Positions 11,401-18,464 are shown, counted from the first letter of the stretch. The stretch is DNA of 44,416 bases from a virus (IMGVR_UViG_3300042301_001096:1-44416), one strand, 5' to 3'. Program-made: numbers and translations. The notes: a model not told the origin generated them from the letters alone.

Positions 11401-12322
11401 CACGGGATTCGGCCCAGTCAGATCAAAAGACCCAGAGGCATACAATCAATGGCATAAGAAGCACAATCCGGGTTCGCTTGAGATTTTTATAGGCGGCAAG
11501 CGGTATGCCCTTGATTCAAAATCAGCAGGGCCATTGAAACCAATGATTGAAATCTTGGGTGCTATTGATGATTGGCAAATCAGAAAGTTCCAAGACGGAG
11601 CGAAGATGACCAAGGAAGAAATGAAAAAAGCTCAAGAGAATGCTGGACTACTTGGAACTCTTGGAGAAATTGCTGGATCACTTTTCTTGACTGCTGCAAG
11701 GCGCGGCCCTGCTACTGGACTGATGCAAGGGTTGATTGATTTCCGTAGATACCCAGATGATCCTATCGCGGCGATAGCGCAAGAAGTGTCATTCTCTTTT
11801 ACTCCATTGATTCCAGTAGTTGGATTTGGTGCTACTAAAAATATCTCTGACGCATTATCGGAACCGATAGACACCAGAACTAAAGAGGGTGCGATTCTGA
11901 ATAACCTTCCAATCATCGGGCCTATGTTTGGCAAGCCAGCTATCAATGCTTTTGGTCAACCGATAGGTGATGTCCAGATTTCCGAAAAGATTAAGCAGGT
12001 TACTGGCATCCCAATTACTCTCGTTCCGGTTAGCTCTGGTGATGACCAGAAGCTCGCCAAGATCACTCTCAAGAATGCGAATGGCCCAGAACCGCTACAA
12101 AGAAGTTGGTTTGATAAGAAGTTTGAAACTCCATTGTCAGATCAAGAGTGGAGGACAGTGAACGAGGATTACGCAAGATCAAATCGGAAGTTGGTTTTAG
12201 AAAATTATGAGGAGTTGAATGGGTTTGATCCCGAAGTTTACAAGACCGCAATATCGAATGTTGGAACCCAATCAAAGTATCTCGCGCTCGACAATCTTGA
12301 CAAGTCTCGCAAAAAGCCTTGA
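5471..12322 (+). CDS. Giant internal virion / ejection protein, 2,283 aa
   Basis: The largest gene in the window. The N-terminus has the duplicated motif ITFLDEE (residues 3-9 and 16-22). Glycine/alanine hydrophobic segments at about 115-160 and 255-275 could insert in membranes. Long coiled coils follow (about 300-380), then a Pro/Ala-rich linker (460-720) and a helical block near 755-800 (DFIQAGQNIYEAGMEFGAWAKQM) of a type I associate with large polyvalent phage proteins. Two more hydrophobic stretches lie at about 1895-1955, just before an acidic DDDEEK. No lysozyme or protease motif is evident. Size and order suggest a DNA-ejection protein comparable to T7 gp16. Three internal and one near-C-terminal palindromes lie in the gene. 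Confidence 0.65.
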   Translation: MAITFLDEEPTGRKITFLDEETKEPVGTSIGQEISQLPAALKQSFGQPFESMGETAQVAGFPAVATALKGAIQEPEGYVSAGQRFMEPQEGEFQIAGFAPQYAPRAIAEQTGQIIGSIGTRIAGAVAGGGLGALISPATGVAGAAVGSFAGPALFEAAQIVGPVALERAKNNGYAEPTDKDMAYAVATAAGSGLLNAFGAKYLPGGEKAVGSFAKRLAASFIGEGIPEGLQSFTQQVGETIETEKGIQVNPKQAIGEALIGGAAGAAATTIAAPFTPEQIAEAKITESANKEAENLFIGNDNPQGKAVLANKQKLEQEIADTKQVLQAIESTDPIAQKLKLELKEKEAILAAAQGQVDSIVESADPVAEAEKQQIELAKAITTPAEPTVNQQLTVQPPQAAPELIQDGVIRTPLKGITGSQQELDDKALFKNQILSLPDGTIIVTDPDVTGQTQQVRVSKVGDKTWLEDINGERTIWKPGQNEGTILDMRGGIIKQPAAPVEQVVTPPVEVAPAPAIEEEPMSVSDEKEFAELNDLIERKGQAENKVRGVKFTKQDQSRYQNLVTKFRDRLIETTDPKNDPVVGTDINGTPIQQSNKGTFYTFENGRVRTGPAFSESTPSPTIAEAATVEPITPAPVTEQAAPAPAPEVSEITTESLGLKYTETVSRMLGWEKTAQDFVDIYGSGGAQIVENAAAYVILRSAEQVGFTSPSMVKRAKDIRKILRKQGYKVTDPTKPTPAVSETITKPKLGEKGGVLIPSKEDFIQAGQNIYEAGMEFGAWAKQMIQQFGDAVREFLGEVWQAVSGAPAKFNELMGYLPKKGEAGALTVGKTGKLDRYTDRGTIVKLAITQEKDTPKGILSETIKIIKQRVFDGDSTPSESATKKAWGLIERLEVTNPDSTGNAEAINQLTRETMQEVGVAEDATEGERQAFEAIKQTVGATKLNNELFKYAIKLAGQGDNSMLNYLFNNELNVVGTSVKSRGDVGRTLGALEGLKSYIVQANEAEQAGFIQLAAQRFFNTTTPTEDQIAKIKKIFTAVNETKVNEEEAILDELTQVGKKVGTELVENINTQIDKASKPEVKDPMVAAITAMLKLGGTFVYKKTKNKIKAAVEKTIKGGITNYRDKLVEGAANGLETGFWKTLSSQENKPGPLGELDNAQNRELGNIVKSTLVSMKLQGTPPNTKMSIYEQVASILGEKPLSKDKTELADKKIREEINSKRESELKETEDQEAQDAINLKYDEIEKAWDMAMSRQLDMPVGDAMLRRLIFNELKEAKTSIKKLATLMNEDPTIGTSRQDRIVSAIINKIAGVTFEGQNPADYAAFKEYLSNELDSLVQGEQIKNKTVKTKEKVKANQALSELNKLAKIQSDTPNFPTAEKIANPVRDAVRNALKLNLNVMFDPKAAADIMRNWKKEFAAELQQLGVDEATALTLTDVVGRQIELDSVSRNLDSIDNAINKGALTGVINAIKNTPLADQQKPNWRYDVMRDYLRNAGLSATQAERIAKLMDISLQKRFAKAQEEAAASITKKLLKGIKPESNRGFTTLIEAIRAQVLNPGSNVATEFGRAMGWKGFTAEQLKALNEFDSKINDETITEAERAVALEGIKKIIDKVALPTRVRDSLSAFYIGQALGRLPVATVQVVDPAIFAGLDAAVAGLKNITSPELAMQIWGNYISSLINAGREFAFSFKNDVTRSGRLVDYLETQDRKLKRLRNDADNLWKNGQYIQAIKKYLFSYPEITSRVLKALDDASFSLLQQNALNQYMISAMNMAKIPKKDQLGALRMIAQARQMDIDNMMADGISKNDAIIYANERMKAEISRVMSGLNLNSSEIIDAAINDSLSRIGKNRFKEQFSGEAEIKDKGTLSYPFLKMYEGTSRLAADVKGVEGEVMRIFQRMLFGFPLIVAKVGNVAYGYVPLTLYRHILKDRYPLTYGTVMQRRKRLAEQLTGFAVLAPLLFLRSMSFDDDEEKPISIVITGFGPVRSKDPEAYNQWHKKHNPGSLEIFIGGKRYALDSKSAGPLKPMIEILGAIDDWQIRKFQDGAKMTKEEMKKAQENAGLLGTLGEIAGSLFLTAARRGPATGLMQGLIDFRRYPDDPIAAIAQEVSFSFTPLIPVVGFGATKNISDALSEPIDTRTKEGAILNNLPIIGPMFGKPAINAFGQPIGDVQISEKIKQVTGIPITLVPVSSGDDQKLAKITLKNANGPEPLQRSWFDKKFETPLSDQEWRTVNEDYARSNRKLVLENYEELNGFDPEVYKTAISNVGTQSKYLALDNLDKSRKKP
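6360..6375. repeat. 16-bp palindrome copy 2 (TTATCGGAAACGATAA)
   Basis: Perfect arms with centre GAAA. It lies inside the giant virion gene and is translated as part of FIGNDNP. Confidence 0.9.
7688..7703. repeat. 16-bp palindrome copy 3 (GTATCGGAAACGATAA)
   Basis: First base differs from the consensus. It lies inside the giant gene and is read in another frame than copy 2, giving SETIT. Confidence 0.85.
8045..8060. repeat. 16-bp palindrome copy 4 (TTATCGGAAACGATAA)
   Basis: Perfect copy, identical to copy 2 and only 342 bp from copy 3. Translated as LSETIK. Confidence 0.9.
11855..11870. repeat. 16-bp palindrome copy 5 (TTATCGGAACCGATAG)
   Basis: Last base deviates; centre GAAC. It lies inside the giant gene and is translated LSEPID. 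Confidence 0.85.
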
Positions 12323-12392
12323 CATCCGCAGAGGCTGATGTAGATTGGTTCTGCAAACTGCATTGGGTTTGTTTCATGTTATTCATTAGGGG

Positions 12393-12425
12393 ACGCACCT
12401 CGGAGAAATTCGGGGTGCGTTTTCT
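12393..12425 (+). terminator. Rho-independent terminator after the virion block
   Basis: Stem ACGCACC (12393-12399) pairs with GGTGCGT (12414-12420) and is followed by TTTTC. It stands 70 bp after the giant gene and ahead of the next plus-strand promoter, so it probably separates late transcripts from the early right operon. Confidence 0.75.
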
Positions 12426-12426
12426 G

Positions 12427-12442
12427 TTATCGGAACCGATAA
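12427..12442. repeat. 16-bp palindrome copy 6 (TTATCGGAACCGATAA)
   Basis: Perfect arms with centre GAAC. Intergenic, between the terminator and the promoter; it ends 21 bp before the -35 box at 12464. Confidence 0.9.
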
Positions 12443-12463
12443 AAAATAAATTACAAAAATCTA

Positions 12464-12491
12464 TTGACACGATAATCGGAGGGTGTAGATT
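12464..12491 (+). promoter_or_regulatory. Sigma70-like promoter of the 12.5-16.4 kb operon
   Basis: TTGACA at 12464-12469, 16-bp spacer, TAGATT at 12486-12491. Expected transcript start is near 12498, where an in-frame GTG lies; the first ATG is at 12531. The preceding bases CTA extend the -35 as in the promoter at 18465. Confidence 0.65.
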
Positions 12492-12530
12492 CGCCTTGTG
12501 AACGGCACAACCTCCGTCCATAAAAACCTA

Positions 12531-12743
12531 ATGAAAGACACACCAACAGTAAAAAAAGAAGTAACAGAAAAACCCGTAGTGAACTCCGAACTCCAGCGCG
12601 AAATCTATCTCCGTTTGGTATCGGCAGCAGCATCAGATGGTAAATTTGAATTGGGTAAATTGCCCAACGCACAAGCTGTAGTTAAGCAGGGCGACCACCT
12701 CAAAGGTGTGGCTGAACTCCTCGCTAATTGTTTCGAGAAATGA
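12531..12743 (+). CDS. Small early protein of unknown function, 70 aa
   Basis: A charged helical protein beginning MKDTPTVKKEVTEKPV. An in-frame GTG at 12498 would add 11 residues, but that codon coincides with the predicted transcription start. I therefore prefer the ATG at 12531, which leaves a leader of about 30 nt. The stop overlaps the next start as ATGA. First gene of the early right operon. No recognised domain. Confidence 0.6.
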   Translation: MKDTPTVKKEVTEKPVVNSELQREIYLRLVSAAASDGKFELGKLPNAQAVVKQGDHLKGVAELLANCFEK

Positions 12744-12880
12744 GAGACGAAGACGATTGCGATCTTTCTTCGGAAATAGAAGAAGCGCGTCACGAAGCAT
12801 ACATCCATCGTTGTGCGATGCGCGACATGGATCAAGGCATCCGACCTACCTACTACGACGAACCAAATGACGATAACTAA
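12740..12880 (+). CDS. Small acidic protein, 46 aa
   Basis: Reads MRDEDDCDLSSEIEEARHEA and ends YYDEPNDDN. It overlaps the previous gene by ATGA and the nuclease gene by 14 bp. Very acidic with two cysteines. Translational coupling on both sides supports it as a real gene. Function unknown. Confidence 0.55.
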   Translation: MRDEDDCDLSSEIEEARHEAYIHRCAMRDMDQGIRPTYYDEPNDDN

Positions 12881-13736
12881 TCGACACGACCTTCCGGCCC
12901 CCATGTATCGGGCGTTGGCACACGATGGTTATATGGCTGGTCAAAGGAAGGCTGACATCTCAGTGACTACCTTGATCGGGCCACCTAAGATCAACCAACT
13001 CAAGAAAAGGCATTCTGACTTTATCGTAGAAGACGCATCCGATAGGGTGTGGGCACTCCTTGGTCAGTCGGTGCATAAAGTTCTTGAGCTAGCGGGTGGA
13101 GAAGATGAGATGACTGAGAAGCGTCTATACAAAGAGATCAATGGCTGGACGCTGACTGGTCAGACTGACCTCTACGAAGTTGAGAAAGGAATCCTTTCTG
13201 ATTTCAAAGTCACATCGGTATTCTCCTTCCTTCTTGGCGGCAAGTCTGAGTGGGAGCAACAAATTAATTTGAATTGCCTCCTTTGGAGAGAGTATGGCTA
13301 CGAAGTCAAGAAAGGTCAGATCGTCGCTATCCTTCGGGACTGGCAGTCGAGCAAGGCTGAGTTTGACAAGGAGTATCCCCAGTGTGCGGTTCACATCGTT
13401 GACATTCCCCTGTGGGATAACGACGAGGTAGTCCGCTATGCTGCTGAGAGAATCAAACTTCACCAAGCGGCGGCGGCTATGCCAGACGATACCATCCCTG
13501 CTTGCGATCCAAAGGAACGGTGGGCTAAATCAAATACATTTGCCATTAAAAAAGATGGCAACAAACGAGCAGCTAAAGTGTGCGAGACATTGGAGGAAGC
13601 ACAACAACTCCTTCCTGCCTATGGAGCGAAACACTCAATCGAAACAAGAGCAGGAGGAAACATCCGTTGCGAGCGTTATTGCTCAGTAGCACCCTTCTGC
13701 CACTACTACAAAACAACCTATAAATCAAATGAATAA
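12867..13736 (+). CDS. RecB/Cas4-like PD-(D/E)XK exonuclease
   Basis: A 289-residue nuclease. The active-site order is visible: His70 (GQSVHKVLE), Glu90, Asp101 in LTGQTDLYE, then DFK at 112-114 and the QQINLNCLLW helix (131-140), the usual RecB-type motif IV. The C-terminus has Cys268, Cys272 and Cys278 (CERYCSVAPFC), and with an upstream cysteine this resembles the iron-sulphur staple of Cas4/AddB nucleases. It should degrade or trim DNA ends in recombination or replication. I chose ATG 12867; a GTG-free upstream ATG at 12813 would overlap the 46-residue gene much more. It sits just upstream of the SSB-like gene, as in phage recombination cassettes. Confidence 0.8.
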   Translation: MTITNRHDLPAPMYRALAHDGYMAGQRKADISVTTLIGPPKINQLKKRHSDFIVEDASDRVWALLGQSVHKVLELAGGEDEMTEKRLYKEINGWTLTGQTDLYEVEKGILSDFKVTSVFSFLLGGKSEWEQQINLNCLLWREYGYEVKKGQIVAILRDWQSSKAEFDKEYPQCAVHIVDIPLWDNDEVVRYAAERIKLHQAAAAMPDDTIPACDPKERWAKSNTFAIKKDGNKRAAKVCETLEEAQQLLPAYGAKHSIETRAGGNIRCERYCSVAPFCHYYKTTYKSNE

Positions 13737-13962
13737 GAAACTACCACCTATCGAAAGACTGGCGATGCTGCCAGAAGAGAACAGACAAGAAGCATTAGAC
13801 TGGATGGCAAGTCAACCACCAGCAAGAATAGACGAAACTGTTGATCCGATCAGTCGATGGGAAATCCGAATCTCGCTCGGCGGGTTAGCGGACTTCTATT
13901 ATATCTACGACAAAGCAACCAAAGAAATCAAAGAACTGGAAGTAAACGAAGACAACTGGTAA
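13729..13962 (+). CDS. Hypothetical early protein, 77 aa
   Basis: Starts inside the last codons of the nuclease gene (8-bp overlap). The sequence has a helical N-terminus (LPPIERLAMLPEENRQEALDWM) and a beta-rich second half ending in an acidic tail ELEVNEDNW. No domain recognised. Its place between nuclease and SSB-like protein suggests a DNA-metabolism accessory role, which is inference only. Confidence 0.65.
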   Translation: MNKKLPPIERLAMLPEENRQEALDWMASQPPARIDETVDPISRWEIRISLGGLADFYYIYDKATKEIKELEVNEDNW

Positions 13963-13969
13963 ATAAATT

Positions 13970-14782
13970 ATGAGTAACCAATTAGAAGGAATCGAACAGA
14001 AAGACATCATCAAGAAAGTAACAGGCAAGATCACCAAACTTTTTCCAGAAAAGAAATTTGATGGTCAATACGGCCCAACTTCGGTGCAGAATGGCGAGAT
14101 CGAAGTGGATGGACAAACATACAAACTTGCATTTTGGAAATGCACTCAACCCGAATCAGCTAAAAACAGGACAGTCACATTGTCCTCGACTCGCGGCAAA
14201 CAAGGGATGAATGGAGTAACCTTTGAAGAAGAATCATATAAAAAAGAAGGTAAAGAAATTAAAAATCTTCTCATTAGAGTTACAGCTTCGGCTAAGATTG
14301 AATACGATGGTGAGAGTGAAGAGCCTGCCCGTGTCACCTCAACACCCAAGACTATCGTAACCGATAATCCAGAGAAGGCTTTGGATGAGATTGTTGAGAT
14401 GCACCAATACATTGATAGCCTCGTCCGCATGGCTTACCTTGGGAAGATCACAGACGAAGAGACTCTTCGCTCGTATGTCTCATCGGTCTTCATCGAAGCT
14501 AACCGCAAGGGCATCCACTATTCTTCAAAGGTTGAAGCACCTAAGAAGGAAGAACCCAAAGCTGAAGAACTTGATCCTGCTGACTGGGCATCAGTTATCG
14601 TCCCATCTGGATCACAGAAGGGCAAGAAGCTGGCAGAAATCGGCAAGCCTGCCCTCACTAAACTCTACGAATATTACTTGGAGAAAGGATTCACAACCCC
14701 CTTCGCTAAGTGCGTAGAGAAAGCAGCAGAAGACCTAAACCTCGATGCACCATCAGAAGATAGCGACGACATTCCATATTGA
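13970..14782 (+). CDS. Single-stranded DNA-binding-like protein with acidic C-terminal tip
   Basis: A 270-residue protein. The N-terminal ~120 residues have the alternating beta pattern of an OB fold (KFDGQYGPTSVQNGEIEVDGQTYKLAFW...). The extreme C-terminus SEDSDDIPY closely copies the SSB tip that recruits replication partners (DDDIPF in E. coli). Between them lies a helical domain and a Lys/Glu/Pro linker. By context, next to a RecB-like nuclease, it could coat ssDNA in replication and recombination. The tip is seen directly; the OB fold is inferred. A palindrome (14352) is inside the gene. No Shine-Dalgarno; leader AAATAAATT. Confidence 0.6.
   Translation: MSNQLEGIEQKDIIKKVTGKITKLFPEKKFDGQYGPTSVQNGEIEVDGQTYKLAFWKCTQPESAKNRTVTLSSTRGKQGMNGVTFEEESYKKEGKEIKNLLIRVTASAKIEYDGESEEPARVTSTPKTIVTDNPEKALDEIVEMHQYIDSLVRMAYLGKITDEETLRSYVSSVFIEANRKGIHYSSKVEAPKKEEPKAEELDPADWASVIVPSGSQKGKKLAEIGKPALTKLYEYYLEKGFTTPFAKCVEKAAEDLNLDAPSEDSDDIPY
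14352..14367. repeat. 16-bp palindrome copy 7 (CTATCGTAACCGATAA)
   Basis: First base deviates; centre TAAC. It lies inside the SSB-like gene and encodes TIVTDN. Confidence 0.85.
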
Positions 14783-14824
14783 TTCTGTTCTCCCCAGAAC
14801 ACCTAACCTAAACACAAACACAAC

Positions 14825-15811
14825 ATGAAAAAGAAACCAGAATTAGAATTGTTCAGCCCAACACAAGAAGGAATTATCGTTCCTCTTTCCAAATACCTAA
14901 CCCAAATGGCCGAGTATGTTAAGACTGAATGGCCGGGTATCAACATCACAGAAACCCACATCAAGAAGGCGTGGCAGAAGGTAGTGAAGAACGAATACCT
15001 TGAAGATGATGCACCAGATGAAATGCTGGAGATGTTTGAGAAGATGTCCGCTGATTTGGATATGGCCGAGGAAATGGCAGAAGAACGCTTGGCTAATCCA
15101 GTAGTGGAGGAAGCTGAAGAAGTTGAAGTTGAACTGACTGAGGATGAACCAGTTCAAAGCGAATCCCTCTCCCTCGTGGAGAGTGTGAAGAACGGATTGG
15201 AATTGTCATCATTTACTCAGAAGTTCGACATCGGCGCGGGAATGACTCAGTGCGTTCCTAAAGGTAAGGTAGAGATGAAGGATTGGGTGGCGGCATTTGC
15301 CTTCGGTCTGACTCTCGAAAGCGGCGCACAATGGATCATCGGTGATTCAGTGGTAGCTTTGGAGAACGCAGGGCATGAGGATGTAGTCAATCAACTCTGC
15401 TCTAACTTCAAAAAGTCTTATCCTACTGTCTCCGGTTACGCCCGTGCTTGCCGTGCATTCCCATCAGATAAGCGCGATCCAGCCCTTCCGTTCACAGTCT
15501 ATCGGGAGATTGGCAACGCTAATTTCGGAGATGAAAGCACCAAGAAACAGAATGAACTTCTTGAAGCAGCGAAGACGGAGAAACTATCCTCAACCGAGGT
15601 TCGCAACCGAGTGCGTAGCGAGCAAGGTAAAGATGACAAACCATCCGGTCATCGCTTCTTGCTTCTCAATGTCGGCAACTTCTCCAACTCGGAAGTTCTC
15701 CGTTCAATGCCCGAAGAAGTCCAAGAACACCAACTCTTGATCGACCTTGGAGACAAGTCATGGTTCGATCCAGCCGAAGGTGAATGGCTGAAATTCTTGA
15801 AAGAACAATGA
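14825..15811 (+). CDS. ParB-neighbour / DUF3102-type DNA-associated protein
   Basis: A 328-residue protein. The N-terminal region is acidic and helical (to about 130). The C-terminal half has the sequence order GAQWIIGDSVVALENAG, then SGYARACRAFPSDKRDPALPFTVYREI, then LLEAAKTEKLSSTEVRNRVR. I recognise this from phage and plasmid proteins whose core reads W-x-IGD, then R-x-FP, then LxFxxYxEV and a closing LSxxELRxxV helix, with helix-turn-helix-like character. A DNA-binding or regulatory role is plausible. The leader is CTAACCTAAACACAAACACAAC, without Shine-Dalgarno. Exact function unknown. Confidence 0.5.
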   Translation: MKKKPELELFSPTQEGIIVPLSKYLTQMAEYVKTEWPGINITETHIKKAWQKVVKNEYLEDDAPDEMLEMFEKMSADLDMAEEMAEERLANPVVEEAEEVEVELTEDEPVQSESLSLVESVKNGLELSSFTQKFDIGAGMTQCVPKGKVEMKDWVAAFAFGLTLESGAQWIIGDSVVALENAGHEDVVNQLCSNFKKSYPTVSGYARACRAFPSDKRDPALPFTVYREIGNANFGDESTKKQNELLEAAKTEKLSSTEVRNRVRSEQGKDDKPSGHRFLLLNVGNFSNSEVLRSMPEEVQEHQLLIDLGDKSWFDPAEGEWLKFLKEQ

Positions 15812-16095
15812 CAGACCAAGACATCAATGAAACAATTGCCTTCGCGCAAAATATCTGCTTCAATGGTTATTACAAAACGCCAAGTGGGTTTGTAGTAGGT
15901 TGTCCAGATTATGTGGATGATTTAAATGCTGTCCACATAGCAGAGGAAAATTTACTAACCGATCCATATGTGCGAAGAAAATACTATGAGACGCTGGATG
16001 AGATGACTGGCGACCAATGGAACACAATTGTAGCATCGGCTCGCGCAAGATCAGTTGCACTCTTGAAAACAATCGGAAAATGGGAGGAACAATAA
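15808..16095 (+). CDS. Hypothetical early protein, 95 aa
   Basis: Chosen start ATG 15808 overlaps the upstream stop as ATGA; an ATG 24 nt earlier in the same frame is less likely. The protein starts MTDQDINETIAFAQNICFNGY, is mostly helical and has an acidic middle. No known domain. Confidence 0.6.
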   Translation: MTDQDINETIAFAQNICFNGYYKTPSGFVVGCPDYVDDLNAVHIAEENLLTDPYVRRKYYETLDEMTGDQWNTIVASARARSVALLKTIGKWEEQ

Positions 16096-16098
16096 TTT

Positions 16099-16380
16099 AT
16101 GTCAGAACAAACACCACAAAACGAAACCTCGAAAGCTATCCTTGAAGCGTTTACCTTCATCAAGTCAGCCGACGAGACACTAAACGAACGAGTCCATGCA
16201 ATGGCAAGTCTGTTGCATACAGCAAGCATGATGGTTGTAAAATCAGAATCCCGCAAGGGTGAAGGGTTTGAGTGCATCAAGTATCTGGAATTGGCATTCA
16301 TGTATTATCAAAATGCTCAGTTCCGCAAACGATTCGATAAGGAAGAGGAGAAAGAAGAGCCTTCTCGCATCATCAGCTAA
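16099..16380 (+). CDS. Hypothetical early protein, 93 aa
   Basis: Last gene of this plus-strand operon, 3 nt after its neighbour. A helical protein (ILEAFTFIKSADETLNERVHAMASLLHTAS) with a strongly charged C-terminus (KRFDKEEEKEEPSR). It ends just before a bidirectional terminator. Function unknown. Confidence 0.6.
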   Translation: MSEQTPQNETSKAILEAFTFIKSADETLNERVHAMASLLHTASMMVVKSESRKGEGFECIKYLELAFMYYQNAQFRKRFDKEEEKEEPSRIIS

Positions 16381-16398
16381 CCATCAAGACAACAAAAA

Positions 16399-16440
16399 AG
16401 CCCACCTTGGATTTCTCCTTGGTGGGCTATTTGCTTTTTA
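16399..16440. terminator. Bidirectional terminator between convergent operons
   Basis: AGCCCACC (16399-16406) pairs with GGTGGGCT (16421-16428). T-rich tracts follow on the plus strand (CTTTTTAG) and, on the minus strand, TTTTTTGTTG. It serves the convergent genes ending at 16380 and 16444. Confidence 0.85.
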
Positions 16441-16443
16441 GAA

Positions 16444-18075
16444 TCAGATCAGATTCTCTTCTTCTTCTTTTGGAGCTAATGTAATAGTTGGATCGACCTC
16501 GCCATCTGCAAGGACATCAAGCCGCTTGAGTTTAGTGTCCAATTTCTCACAAATAGATTCCTCGATAGGAACACCCGCCGCGTATATGAGATACTGGATT
16601 GAACGAGATTTTCCTCCCGCTCTATGCACTCGACCCAATACCTGCTTGGTGTCGAAAATCGAAGGGCAAGGCATGATTAGCGCAACCCGCGCATGATTGC
16701 CGTTTAGATCGTGGAGGTTTAGACCTTCTCTGCACGCTTGTATAATTCCAATGATGACTCTCGACTTATCATTCTGGAACGAATCAATCTTGCCTCGTCG
16801 GTCAATGTCGTTTTGTCCTCCGTATATGGCGCAATCTGTCTTCAACTCTTCCATGAGCCACTCGCGGGTTTCAGTGTAGTTGACTGCGATGAAGATACTA
16901 TTGCCTTCTTCGATCAAGTCACGGGCCATTGCTGCCACTGCTGGAGCCTTCAACATTTCGATTCTTTGACGAGCGCGGGTCTGTTCGGCTAAAATGTTTG
17001 CGCTGGCATTTTCCTGCATCCTCAACTCCTCTATTCGATTACAAAGGTCATCATACTCACCAGCAATCTTTCGAGCGTTGTCCATATCGAAAGCCTTTGC
17101 TTTGATAAGCGTCTCAGGAAATGCGTCCCCAAGATCAGAATGCCTAAGCCGATTGCCTTTCTCTGGATAGATTCGGCTATGCAGTTTTTTAAGAACTGAA
17201 TGCCCACCTGTGAATTGCATCCCGAAGCGGGTCTTCCTGCATCCGTTCTGACTAAGGAACCGGAAGTAATCTTTGCCGCCTTGGTGAAGTCCTAAGAACT
17301 GCCCGATTGCCCACAACTTTGTAGGATCGTCGGCAATGGTAGCAGATAGAGCAATGGCAGGGATGTTCTGAACAACTGAATCCCGAACGAGGAAAGAGTT
17401 CTGAGAGCTTCCTTCAGCCTTTCCACGATGGACTTCATCTATTATAAGTATAACATCATCAGGTAAATAATAACGAAACTCTTTCTTTTTATCATCTGTC
17501 CAGCGTCCCATTTTAGATTTACCAGTTCTGACCCATTCCCAATTTGTGACTTCAAATGTTTCCACTTTCATCATTTTAGCGGCACGATGCCAATCAGTTA
17601 AGATTGCTTTTGGAGCCATGACCGCAATGCGCTTGCCAAGTTCACGGGCAATACCTAAGGCGCAGAATGTTTTTCCTACGCCTGTGGAATGACCGAGAAG
17701 CACCCGATTGTATTTGTTCATTGAGGCAACGCCCATCTGGACGCTCGTTTGCTGGTATTCAAACAAGCCTTCGGGATGGAGTAGCGGAATGAGATCAAGT
17801 TCTGGCACTGCCTCAACAGGATTATCGGAAACGATTATCTGTTTGAACTTGAGTTGATCGTCTGACCAATGGGTGAGTTGCCATTCTTCGCGGAACTTGC
17901 CAAGCTGAATACCAGCATCCGACATTTGCTTTTTGAATAGCTCTTTGTCCTCGCCATATACTTTCCAGAATTGTTGAGTAATCGGAGCTTTCTTGAGGAG
18001 TCGAACGCCTCGTTTAGTATTGAGTTGAATGGGATGCGACCACTCAACTGTTGCCATAAGGTCGTGGATGTTCAT
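16444..18075 (-). CDS. SF2 (SNF2/DEAD-like) helicase
   Basis: A 543-residue helicase. Motifs in order: YQQ (107-109, Q-type), Walker A STGVGKT (130-136), motif Ia VMAPKAILTDW (152-162), DEVH (213-216), SAT (244-246), and motif VI QVLGRVHRAGGKS at 478-490. The long lead-in (1-95) and the GRVHRAG motif fit phage SNF2-like helicases related to UvsW/RapA types. Likely acts on branched DNA or in replication restart. The start overlaps the upstream stop as ATGA, placing it third in a three-gene minus-strand operon. A slightly degenerate palindrome lies within its N-terminal region. Confidence 0.92.
   Translation of the reverse strand: MNIHDLMATVEWSHPIQLNTKRGVRLLKKAPITQQFWKVYGEDKELFKKQMSDAGIQLGKFREEWQLTHWSDDQLKFKQIIVSDNPVEAVPELDLIPLLHPEGLFEYQQTSVQMGVASMNKYNRVLLGHSTGVGKTFCALGIARELGKRIAVMAPKAILTDWHRAAKMMKVETFEVTNWEWVRTGKSKMGRWTDDKKKEFRYYLPDDVILIIDEVHRGKAEGSSQNSFLVRDSVVQNIPAIALSATIADDPTKLWAIGQFLGLHQGGKDYFRFLSQNGCRKTRFGMQFTGGHSVLKKLHSRIYPEKGNRLRHSDLGDAFPETLIKAKAFDMDNARKIAGEYDDLCNRIEELRMQENASANILAEQTRARQRIEMLKAPAVAAMARDLIEEGNSIFIAVNYTETREWLMEELKTDCAIYGGQNDIDRRGKIDSFQNDKSRVIIGIIQACREGLNLHDLNGNHARVALIMPCPSIFDTKQVLGRVHRAGGKSRSIQYLIYAAGVPIEESICEKLDTKLKRLDVLADGEVDPTITLAPKEEEENLI
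17822..17837. repeat. 16-bp palindrome copy 8 (TTATCGGAAACGATTA)
   Basis: One arm base deviates. It lies inside the SF2 helicase gene and is read on the minus strand as IIVSDN. Confidence 0.8.
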
Positions 18076-18260
18076 CGCGTTCTCCTCGCGTTATCCAAGG
18101 CGCGGCGGCACTGCATCATTAGCAGAGTGTCACCATCACCATAAGCATCAAGAACGGCTTCCAATGCTTCCATCATTTCCCGCTTCACTGACTCACCAGA
18201 GAGATGAGTATCTTTGAATCTGAAGAGGGGCTTTTGTTTGTGCATGGTGTAGGTTCTCAT
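18072..18260 (-). CDS. Small protein upstream of the helicase, 62 aa
   Basis: Overlaps both neighbours by ATGA. The sequence is basic at the N-terminus (MHKQKPLFRFKD) and helical after that (MMEALEAVLDAYGDGDTLLMMQCRRALDNARR). A start at the internal Met6 is possible. Function unknown; coupling suggests co-expression with the helicase. Confidence 0.6.
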   Translation of the reverse strand: MRTYTMHKQKPLFRFKDTHLSGESVKREMMEALEAVLDAYGDGDTLLMMQCRRALDNARRTR

Positions 18261-18409
18261 CGTTTGAATGGAATAGCTTTGATGTTTTTGTTAGGGTAGA
18301 CAGTAGACCGAAACTTAGGCATTTCGGTTTGTTTCTCAGCTTTCTGCCAGAGGCGAATATACGCTTCTGGTGGAAGGCAAGTTGACTCTGTTTTTTCTGT
18401 ATAACTCAT
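18257..18409 (-). CDS. Small protein heading the helicase operon, 50 aa
   Basis: Reads MSYTEKTESTCLPPEAYIRL and ends KNIKAIPFKR. It overlaps the next gene by ATGA. The leader to its right is A/C-rich with no Shine-Dalgarno. Too short for domain recognition. Confidence 0.55.
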   Translation of the reverse strand: MSYTEKTESTCLPPEAYIRLWQKAEKQTEMPKFRSTVYPNKNIKAIPFKR

Positions 18410-18464
18410 GTTATGTTATTGGTTTAGGTTTAGTTTATGTTGCGGTGTTGTGGAGGGAAAACTA

